A stretch of 8,562 bases of DNA from assembly GCA_002382045.1 (NCBI GenBank), contig DFZJ01000016.1:1-8562 (forward strand), read 5' to 3'. Made by a program: the position numbers and the translations under genes. Positions within the stretch are counted from its first letter, which is position 1. The number at the start of each line of letters is the position of its first letter. The notes below the pieces were generated by a model. That model ran no database searches. It worked only from the letters and a program-made list of their open reading frames with translations, and had not been told where the DNA came from. This DNA comes from Syntrophaceae bacterium UBA4059 (lineage in GTDB: Bacteria; Desulfobacterota; Syntrophia; Syntrophales; Smithellaceae). Positions 1-5,821 of the stretch are shown here, piece by piece.

Positions 1-1127
1 GCCATCTCGCCGAAATACTGCCCCGGCCCCATTTCCGCCAGCGTCTTTTTGACCTGACAATCGACCCGCTCCAGACAAATGCGTCCGGAAAGAACATAAA
101 ACATCTCACCCCCCGAATCATCCTCGTTGAAAATGATGCTGCCGCGGGTATAGGCACGGCCGAATCTTTTAAAAAGGCGTTCATCCACCTGCAACATGGA
201 ATGATGAGGCTTGAGCAGAGCTCTCTCCAGAAGCAGGAGATCACGCCGCGTATAGGAGGACATCATTTCAGCGCAAAACAAAAAAATCAGGGCCATGTAA
301 AAAACCCAGATAACCAGAAGAACGATTGTTTCCATCGAACCAAAAATAACATTATAGCGGGTGTAGTTGGTGATATACCAGGTAAAAAACTGTTTGGCAA
401 TTTCGAGAAGAAACGCAAAAACAGCGCTCCCCGCCAGCGCCACGGAAAAGCGGATTTTTAGCGTGGGAACGATCCGGTAAATGGCGACAGCCAGAATCAC
501 AACGATCAGATACGGCACAATATAACGCAGAACAATTTGCGCAGGCGCCGTCAATGAAATTTCCATGTTGCCGGGCAGGAGCGAAGGATGCCTGGCCAGC
601 AACAGCGCCACATAGCTGATCAAAATACTGAAGCCGCCGATCATCCAGGCTGCCGGTATCATGCAGAAGGCCATCAGTTTGGAAACAAAATAATTGCGTT
701 TTTGCCCGGTCCGGAAGATAATATTAAGCGCTGATTCGACAGCGTTGAAAATTGCAGCCGACAGCCAGACAAGTCCCAGAACGCCGATCCAGCCCAGAAC
801 TTTGCTCTTGCCTTCGATTTGTCCTAATTGTTTGAGAATATCCCCTGAAAAATAGGGATGAAAAATCTGAATGCCGCTGACAATGTCCGTTTGAATGTTC
901 GGATGGGAACTGAAGAAAGATCCGGCGGCAATGATGGTTAAAAGCAGAAGCGGAATAACGGACAAGATGGCATAGAGGGCAATGGCCGCCGCCTGATTGG
1001 CATCGCCGTTATTGCTGAAGTTCCTGATGGCATCAGACAGGACATCCCAGAAGCCCGCAGCCTTCATCCGTAGCGCGTCTTCGCGCATCTTACGCCATAC
1101 CTTTTGGGTTGTTTTTTCTTCAGCCAT
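1..1127 (-). CDS. YihY/BrkB-family inner membrane protein fused to a C-terminal cyclic-nucleotide-binding domain (3' end missing)
   Basis: Reading the minus strand from the ATG at 1127 gives 375 open codons running off the left edge, so the C-terminus is missing. After a charged N-terminus (about 1-35), several hydrophobic segments follow (about 48-71, 108-130, 150-178, 198-220, 226-246, 264-289), the pattern of the YihY/BrkB family (once misnamed ribonuclease BN). The family hallmark N-G-D-x-x-Q-A-A-A-I-A-L-Y lies at 40-52. From about 310 the protein turns soluble and reads as a cyclic-nucleotide-binding fold: R-G-x-I-I-F at 328-333, a G-x-M-F-Y-V-L-S-G-R-I core at 340-350, then G-P-G-Q-Y-F-G-E at 367-374, the start of the phosphate-binding cassette. 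The cassette arginine would lie beyond the edge, so ligand binding cannot be judged. Family function is poorly defined; a cNMP-tuned membrane protein is inference. No good Shine-Dalgarno precedes the ATG; Met14 and Met21 are alternative starts. Confidence 0.85.
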   Translation of the reverse strand, partial: MAEEKTTQKVWRKMREDALRMKAAGFWDVLSDAIRNFSNNGDANQAAAIALYAILSVIPLLLLTIIAAGSFFSSHPNIQTDIVSGIQIFHPYFSGDILKQLGQIEGKSKVLGWIGVLGLVWLSAAIFNAVESALNIIFRTGQKRNYFVSKLMAFCMIPAAWMIGGFSILISYVALLLARHPSLLPGNMEISLTAPAQIVLRYIVPYLIVVILAVAIYRIVPTLKIRFSVALAGSAVFAFLLEIAKQFFTWYITNYTRYNVIFGSMETIVLLVIWVFYMALIFLFCAEMMSSYTRRDLLLLERALLKPHHSMLQVDERLFKRFGRAYTRGSIIFNEDDSGGEMFYVLSGRICLERVDCQVKKTLAEMGPGQYFGEM

Positions 1128-1146
1128 GAGGGTTGTTTGCCCGATG

Positions 1147-1203
1147 CAATTATTTTAAGGCAGGGGATCCTACATCGTAATAAGGATCAGGTCAAAATAA
1201 TTG
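1147..1203. repeat. Nested inverted repeats in the divergent intergenic region
   Basis: CAATTATTTT at 1147-1156 is the exact reverse complement of AAAATAATTG at 1194-1203. Inside it, GATCCT at 1166-1171 is the reverse complement of AGGATC at 1183-1188, leaving an 11-base apical loop. The structure sits 20 bases upstream of the minus-strand ATG at 1127 and upstream of the plus-strand gene at 1317. It has no T-tract typical of a terminator, so a regulatory hairpin or operator is more likely. Its role is unknown. Confidence 0.6.
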
Positions 1204-1234
1204 TTGAAGAATACAGGAAGCAAATAAATGATTA

Positions 1235-1240
1235 TTGACA
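1235..1240 (+). promoter_or_regulatory. Candidate -35 element for the gene at 1317
   Basis: A perfect TTGACA lies at 1235-1240 in an otherwise gene-free stretch upstream of the plus-strand gene. No convincing -10 is found at a 16-18 base spacing (the bases there read around AAGCAT), so this is half a promoter at best. The next bases extend the match to TTGACAAGT, which also occurs on the minus strand at 3779-3787. Confidence 0.2.
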
Positions 1241-1316
1241 AGTCAGTTAATGGATGCAAGCATACGCGGTGGGTGCTCTACGCAATTTAAAAATATATTA
1301 AATAAGGGAGGCTGGG

Positions 1317-1835
1317 ATGGCACAAAAGCATATTTTTGCAATTATTTTAAATATTTGTGTTTTAGCGATAAGTCTAATCCTTGCAAATAATGCCATAGCG
1401 GGAGAAGAGGAAATAGCGTTGTTACAAAAATTTGAAAAATTAAAGGCGAGCACGGAAACAAATATTAGCTATGACACCTATTACGAATTATTGTCTGAAG
1501 TAAAAGCTGAGCTTAATTTGTATAAACAAAAGCATAAGCGGGAGGATCCCCATAAGGATGTTCCGGAAAACAGCTTTGATTTGCATGTAGGAAATTGCTT
1601 AATTGAATACGAGCAGGCAGGAGAATCTTGGAAAAGTGCAAGAGATCCTAAATATTCCGGTTTTTCTTTTTGGAAAAGTGAAAGGGAAAATGAAAGGAAT
1701 GATCATTGGAAAACTGCTTCAAAAGAACTTGCTGAAGCCTACGATGCCGAAAAGAAAATGTCTGAGGAAGAAAAACTTAAAGCGGAGCCGAAACCTAAGA
1801 AAATAAAAACCGGTGCAAAGAGGATTAACAAGTAG
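1317..1835 (+). CDS. Small exported, highly charged protein of unknown function
   Basis: The 172-residue product is not one I recognise. The ATG is well supported: AAGGGAGG at 1304-1311 is a strong Shine-Dalgarno 5 bases upstream. Residues 1-28 look like a Sec signal peptide, with a short Lys/His start, a hydrophobic core (about 6-25) and an A-I-A cleavage site before Gly29. There is no lipobox Cys, so the mature protein should be soluble in the periplasm or beyond. The mature part is mostly charged and probably helical. Tryptophans at 105, 119 and 131 lie around an S-G-F-S-F-W-K stretch (114-120), mature Cys94 is single, and the tail from about 145 is rich in Lys, Glu and Pro. The gene is visibly more AT-rich than its neighbours. 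It has no same-strand partner and converges on the U32 gene, with 36 bases between the two stop codons. Confidence 0.75.
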   Translation: MAQKHIFAIILNICVLAISLILANNAIAGEEEIALLQKFEKLKASTETNISYDTYYELLSEVKAELNLYKQKHKREDPHKDVPENSFDLHVGNCLIEYEQAGESWKSARDPKYSGFSFWKSERENERNDHWKTASKELAEAYDAEKKMSEEEKLKAEPKPKKIKTGAKRINK

Positions 1836-1871
1836 GACCATGCGATATAGAACGGATCGGATGAGTACGCG

Positions 1872-3701
1872 CTATTGACCCTCCATGATCAACAACATCC
1901 TGCACTGCCGACAGTCAAATTCAAGACGATAGGTATGGTGAGCATCCCTGATTTTGAGAGGCTCTTTGACGGGGATGTTCGGACGTTGCTCCCTGGGGCA
2001 CAGGTCTAATTGATACCGGATGCAGTAGCGGGCGGTCATGACGGTTTTTCCGGTTGTGTCGGAAAGATTTTCAAAGGCAGGCTCCGTGACGGTCGCGCCA
2101 TGGCGTTCATAGAACTCGCGGGCCGGGGCGTTGGCGACATTGGCGTGGAAGTCGAGCTTCTTTTCAGGGTATGGAACATCATTGGGCGTAAACGGAATGC
2201 TTGGACGCGAATATGTTTCACGTCTGACTTTGGTGAGCGCATCCAGAACGTCCCGCCGAATGCCGTTCAAAAGGCTTGCCGGAAGAAATCCCGGCTCACG
2301 GGGCTGAATCGTCAAGCCCGCCGTCCGGTATGGCGTGTTGCCGGTGCTGGTCAGGTGTTTTTCAATCTGCGATCTTGCGCGGTCCGGATCACGGGGAGGC
2401 TCAAACAAAACCTCCTTGAACATCCCGGCTTCATGGCCGTCTTCGTCTCTCACCGTCAGGCGGATCAATGTATCCTCCTGCTGGAAATCCATCTCCACGG
2501 CTATGCGGCGAACGCCTGATGATTTCTGAAGGATTCTGGTGAGGGCCATATCGTGGTTGCGATAGAGGGCGGCGCCGATCTCCAGCCCCTTCATGTTATT
2601 GGGATAGATTTTCCCCTTATCCACCCGATCCACCCGAAATCCGGCCAGATCGTTTTTCCTGGTGAAGAAGCAAAGCCCGTCGCCGTTTTGAAGATCAAGG
2701 CGGGCTATCTGAAAATAATCCTTTCCCACGCCGGTGATTTCACCCACAGGCTGTCCGATGGATTTCTGCGTGTCCGGGGAGGCGACCTTTTCTTTCCCGC
2801 CGGAAAGGAAGTATTGGGTATAACCGCGGTTGAAAGTCCTGTCCGGGTCCGGCGAAAAGGTGAATGTACTCACCCCGGAACTGCTCTTCCGGTAACCGGG
2901 ATGACCGCTGATGAATCGGTCGATGGCTTGCCGGTAGGCGGCCGTGACATTTTTTACATACTCAATCCCCTTGTACCTTCCTTCGATTTTAAAGGACGTA
3001 ACCCCGGCTGCGATCAGGTCCGGTATGGCGTTCATCCGATTCATATCTTTGAGCGAAAGGAGAAATTTGTTTTGCAGGATTATATTTCCGTCGCCATCCG
3101 TCAATGTGTAGTGGGACCGGCAGGGCTGGGCGCAGACGCCGCGATTGCCGCTGCGTCCCGCCACAGCCTGACTCATGTAGCATTGCCCGCTGTAGGAAAC
3201 GCATAAGGCCCCGTGCACAAAAGCTTCCAGTTCTATCCGGCTGGTGTTTTGACGAATGTCGGCAATCTCTTCAAGGGAGAGCTCTCTGGCCAGGATGACC
3301 CGCTGGAAACCCACGGCCTCGAGAAACCGCACCTTCTGGGCCGTGCTGTTGTGCATCTGAGTGCTGGCTATGAGGGGAATCGGGGGAAGATCCAGCTCCA
3401 GCAAACCCACATCCTGAATAATCAGGCCATCGGCGCCCAACTGATAGATCTCCCGGATAATATCAAGCGACTCGGCAAGCTCCCGGTCGGTCAGGATGGT
3501 ATTGAGCGCCACATAAACTTTGGCGTAATAAAGGTGCGCATGCCGGATCAGGCGGACAATATCGGCAACGCCCACTCCCGCGTCGGCCCTGGCGGAAAAC
3601 TTGGGAGCGCCGATATACACGGCGTCCGCGCCGTGATCAATGGCGGCAATCCCGATGTCGGCGTCGCCTGCCGGCGATAAAAGTTCCAGTGATGTGACCA
3701 C
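1872..3701 (-). CDS. U32 family protein, RlhA-like (probable RNA hydroxylation protein)
   Basis: The 609-residue protein opens with L-L-S-P-A-G and has the D-A-V-Y-I-G-A barrel segment (26-32) of family U32. The family signature E-A-F-x-H-G-A-L-C-x-x-Y-S-G-x-C is at 159-174. Cys167, Cys174, Cys190 and Cys194 are candidate iron-sulfur ligands, as in characterised U32 proteins (UbiU, TrhP, RlhA). S-F-K-I-E-G-R at 236-242 is also typical. The length and a long second half favour the RlhA type (23S rRNA cytidine hydroxylation in E. coli) over short U32 forms; true proteases in this family are doubtful. A C-terminal module holds Cys560, Cys568, Cys597 and Cys600. The start is GTG: GAGGA lies 8 bases upstream on the minus strand, and no in-frame ATG fits better. 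It is separated by 188 bases from the hydrolase gene upstream, so may have its own promoter. The exact RNA target is inferred. Confidence 0.9.
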   Translation of the reverse strand: MVTSLELLSPAGDADIGIAAIDHGADAVYIGAPKFSARADAGVGVADIVRLIRHAHLYYAKVYVALNTILTDRELAESLDIIREIYQLGADGLIIQDVGLLELDLPPIPLIASTQMHNSTAQKVRFLEAVGFQRVILARELSLEEIADIRQNTSRIELEAFVHGALCVSYSGQCYMSQAVAGRSGNRGVCAQPCRSHYTLTDGDGNIILQNKFLLSLKDMNRMNAIPDLIAAGVTSFKIEGRYKGIEYVKNVTAAYRQAIDRFISGHPGYRKSSSGVSTFTFSPDPDRTFNRGYTQYFLSGGKEKVASPDTQKSIGQPVGEITGVGKDYFQIARLDLQNGDGLCFFTRKNDLAGFRVDRVDKGKIYPNNMKGLEIGAALYRNHDMALTRILQKSSGVRRIAVEMDFQQEDTLIRLTVRDEDGHEAGMFKEVLFEPPRDPDRARSQIEKHLTSTGNTPYRTAGLTIQPREPGFLPASLLNGIRRDVLDALTKVRRETYSRPSIPFTPNDVPYPEKKLDFHANVANAPAREFYERHGATVTEPAFENLSDTTGKTVMTARYCIRYQLDLCPREQRPNIPVKEPLKIRDAHHTYRLEFDCRQCRMLLIMEGQ

Positions 3702-3743
3702 TTATTTTTTCCTCAAATCCCCGCTGATTGAAATGTTGATACC

Positions 3744-3787
3744 ATTGAAGGACTGGCTGGTTCAATAAATATATTGACACTTGTCAA
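3744..3787. repeat. Cluster of overlapping short palindromes upstream of the U32 gene
   Basis: Three inverted repeats overlap in 44 bases. ATTGAA (3744-3749) pairs with TTCAAT (3761-3766). TCAATA (3762-3767) pairs with TATTGA (3772-3777). TTGACA (3774-3779) pairs with TGTCAA (3782-3787) around two bases. Lying 43-86 bases before the GTG start at 3701, they could be operator sites or promoter parts for the U32 gene. On the minus strand the TTGACA at 3782-3787 could be a -35, but no good -10 sits 16-18 bases later. Confidence 0.45.
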
Positions 3788-3889
3788 AATTAATCAGAAA
3801 ACCATGCGGCAGGTAAAACAGGCGTTAGGCATAAAGATGGTGGAAACCACAGGGAATGGCAAAAAGCAATGAACAGGAAAACAACCCGT

Positions 3890-4801
3890 CTAAGCTTGAT
3901 TTGATAAAAGAAAATTAAGGAGGCCATACCTCTCAAGAAATGATTCGACTTCTTGAAAGACTTCGCGGGCTACTTTGCCGCGCACAACTCCGTGTTTGTT
4001 AAAATCAATCCAGGCAAAATGCTTTTTGTCCGTACCCAGGCATCGGAATATGGCAGGTCCGCTTTGGGGCGCGACTTTGGGATCATGTTTCCCCTGGATG
4101 ACCAGCGCCGGAATGCCAACGCCGGCAAGTGACCGGCGGACTTCTCTCATGAGCGCTTTTACCTGAACAAAAGCGCTGACCGGACATAACAGATAGTTGA
4201 TGTGGGGATTGTCTGCATCGTTCTTCATAAACTCGAAAGCCAGACCACGCAGGCCCAGAAGAATGCAAAGATGATTGAATCCATTCAAAAGCTCGGCAAA
4301 CCGGGACGAAAAGCTTTTAAATCTCAGCGGCGCGCTGACGGCAATGACCGCTTCAAAATCATGGGGTTTCAGAATAACGGATTGCAGCGCAAGACCGGCG
4401 CCGGTTGAGAAACCGGCGATCAGAATTTTTTTGCAGCATGTTTTCAGAATGGCATGGCCGCGATCAACTGAATTCAGCCAGTCGTGGTAGTTGCGCGTTG
4501 AGAGATCTTCAGAGGATGTTCCGTGACCTGCAAGCCTGGGCGCATAAACGGTCAGGCCTTTGGCGTGCAGAAAATCCGCCCATTCTCTTACCTCAGCAGG
4601 CGCTGCCATGAGTCCGTGAATGAGGAGCACACCCGTATCAGATGCAGGCGCATGCAGGAAAAAGGGCATCCCGATATCACGGGGTTTGCTCTCACCTGCC
4701 GTATAGTGGGTTTCATACTCTTGAATAAATAACGCCGACTCGTCGGACAAAAGCTTATCCGTTGTCAGGCCTGGTTTGGTAAGGGGAAGTGCCGTGTCCA
4801 T
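3890..4801 (-). CDS. Alpha/beta hydrolase (esterase/lipase-like, S33/Hydrolase_4 type)
   Basis: The 303-residue protein has the alpha/beta hydrolase landmarks in order. V-L-L-I-H-G at 58-63 forms the oxyanion-hole strand-turn. A-P-R-L-A-G-H-G at 87-94 is typical of esterase, monoacylglycerol lipase and S33 relatives. The nucleophile elbow is G-F-S-T-G-A at 130-135 (Ser132). G-K-H-D-P-K-V at 237-243 supplies Asp240, and N-K-H-G-V at 268-272 supplies His270, so the triad is complete. There is no signal peptide, suggesting a cytoplasmic enzyme. Substrate is unknown; a carboxylic or glycerol ester is likely from the family. The ATG lies 3 bases after the TGA of the upstream hemolysin III gene, with only a weak ribosome site, which suggests translational coupling in a two-gene operon. 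No clear terminator follows it. Confidence 0.88.
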   Translation of the reverse strand: MDTALPLTKPGLTTDKLLSDESALFIQEYETHYTAGESKPRDIGMPFFLHAPASDTGVLLIHGLMAAPAEVREWADFLHAKGLTVYAPRLAGHGTSSEDLSTRNYHDWLNSVDRGHAILKTCCKKILIAGFSTGAGLALQSVILKPHDFEAVIAVSAPLRFKSFSSRFAELLNGFNHLCILLGLRGLAFEFMKNDADNPHINYLLCPVSAFVQVKALMREVRRSLAGVGIPALVIQGKHDPKVAPQSGPAIFRCLGTDKKHFAWIDFNKHGVVRGKVAREVFQEVESFLERYGLLNFLLSNQA

Positions 4802-4804
4802 TCA

Positions 4805-5455
4805 TCAGGCGCCAAGATTGGAATATACTCCGTAGATCATGGCATAATGCAGAACGCCGCCGATCAGCACCAGAATGTGAAAGACTTCATGGAAGCTGAA
4901 AACACCCGGAATGATCCTGGGTTTTTTTATAGCGTAAATAATGGCCCCCAGTGTAAAAGCAATACCGCCTGAAACAAGGAGGACTGCCTGGGACGAAGAC
5001 ATATTGGCCAGCATCTGTTTGACGGTAAAAAGCGCCGACCAGCCCATGGATAGATAGATCGCCGCATACAGCTTTCTGGGCGCTCTCGGAAAGAAAATCT
5101 GGGAAATCACGCCAACGCCCACCAAGCTCCACTGGAAAGCAATCATGTACCATTTGTACGGATCTTCCAGGCAGAAATAGCAGATCGGCGTAAATGTTCC
5201 CGCAATCATGAAAAAAATGGCCAGACGGTCCATTTTTCTCCAGAAGGACAACTCGTTTTCTTCCTTTTTGAACGCATGATACAAGGTGCTTGCCGAAAAA
5301 AGGAAAACAACGGAAATTCCATAAATAAGCGCGGTGACAAGGCCGGAGGCCGAATCACCGGCGGCTATTGCCAGATAGACCGTGCCGATAATGGCAGCGA
5401 CCATGCCGGCAAAGTGTGAACAAAAATTAAAAAGCTCCTGGGTCTTGACTTTCAT
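4805..5455 (-). CDS. trhA: Hemolysin III / TrhA (PAQR-type) integral membrane protein
   Basis: The start is placed at the ATG at 5455, giving 216 residues. AGGAG at 5462-5466 is 6 bases from it, whereas an in-frame TTG at 5461 would directly abut the Shine-Dalgarno and is unlikely. The protein is almost wholly hydrophobic, with about seven membrane segments. It has the conserved pattern of the hemolysin III/PAQR family: S-x-x-x-H in S-A-S-T-L-Y-H (Ser56, His60), M-D-R-L-A-I-F-F-M-I-A-G-T-F-T-P with Asp76, and F-H-E-V-F-H near the C-terminus (His189, His193). In PAQR relatives these residues bind a metal ion. Despite the name, bacterial members such as E. coli YqfA are linked to membrane homeostasis rather than proven lysis. 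It is the first gene of a likely operon with the hydrolase at 3890-4801. Confidence 0.92.
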   Translation of the reverse strand: MKVKTQELFNFCSHFAGMVAAIIGTVYLAIAAGDSASGLVTALIYGISVVFLFSASTLYHAFKKEENELSFWRKMDRLAIFFMIAGTFTPICYFCLEDPYKWYMIAFQWSLVGVGVISQIFFPRAPRKLYAAIYLSMGWSALFTVKQMLANMSSSQAVLLVSGGIAFTLGAIIYAIKKPRIIPGVFSFHEVFHILVLIGGVLHYAMIYGVYSNLGA

Positions 5456-5817
5456 AACCAACTCCTGAGGAGACTAAGCATATTTTCGATCTCCACTTAA
5501 GAATTAATTCACAAATCCATTTTAAAAGCGAGAATTTAATATAAAGATTTGATGAATGGGGCAATATGCATAAAAAGTAGTGATCCTGCTGAAATTTCTA
5601 AGAAACTTTTCCATCCCTGGTGGAAAGTGTGCCATCGAGGGCCTTCATAGCACCTCCCCACATATGGTTTATGGTATGTTTATCGCTGTATTTATTGATT
5701 GCATTAAATCAGAAAAAAGATGTAAAAGAGATTCGTAGTGAAGATAAGAGATTCTCAAACTGATCTTGATGTAGGAATTGATGATGGAAGGTCATATACA
5801 TTAATGGGGGTTCAAGT
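5456..5817. other. Divergent intergenic region between the trhA-like gene and the chemoreceptor gene
   Basis: This 362-base, AT-rich stretch has to hold promoters for both flanking genes. It contains the palindrome GAATTAATTC at 5501-5510, a weak minus-strand promoter candidate at 5536-5564, a short imperfect stem (TTTCCA paired with TGGAAA around 5600-5620) without a T-tract, and a possible 27-codon reading frame at 5738-5821. No tRNA, riboswitch fold or longer conserved gene was recognised. Confidence 0.6.
5536..5564 (-). promoter_or_regulatory. Candidate sigma-70 promoter for the trhA-hydrolase pair
   Basis: On the minus strand, TTGCCC (5559-5564) is followed after exactly 17 bases by TATTAA (5536-5541). 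Each hexamer matches the consensus at 4 of 6 positions. It lies about 80 bases before the start at 5455. An overlapping TATATT gives a better -10 but only a 15-base spacer. In AT-rich DNA such matches are common, so this is tentative. Confidence 0.3.
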
Positions 5818-5821
5818 ATGA
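5738..5821 (+). CDS. Possible 27-residue leader peptide overlapping the chemoreceptor start
   Basis: A GTG at 5738 opens 27 codons ending in a TGA at 5819-5821, which overlaps the chemoreceptor ATG (5818-5820) as ATGA. The peptide (starting V-K-I-R-D-S-Q-T-D-L-D-V) has no recognisable motif. The ATGA overlap is the classic arrangement for translational coupling, but the GTG has only a poor ribosome site and so short a frame can occur by chance. It is listed as a possibility, not a supported gene. Confidence 0.15.
   Translation: MKIRDSQTDLDVGIDDGRSYTLMGVQV

Noticed and set aside
201..461. 86-codon plus-strand frame within the BrkB-like gene
   Set aside because: It lies antisense to conserved membrane segments and the CNB linker and shows no protein features.
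1836..1871. Possible bidirectional terminator between converging genes
   Set aside because: The 36 bases hold no stable stem or T-tract.
2553..3206. Long plus-strand open frame of 217 codons inside the U32 gene
   Set aside because: It is antisense to a clear, full-length conserved protein and its translation has no recognisable domain; the same applies to other open frames opposite the U32, hydrolase and chemoreceptor genes.
3803..3871. 22-codon plus-strand ORF in the gap between hydrolase and U32 genes
   Set aside because: It has no ribosome site, no motif and a length expected by chance.
5723..5747. Sigma-28-like flagellar promoter (TAAA, then GAAGATAA) before the chemoreceptor
   Set aside because: The -10-like part matches 6 of 8 bases, but the spacer is 13 rather than about 15 bases, so the match is not convincing, though chemoreceptor genes often use this sigma factor.
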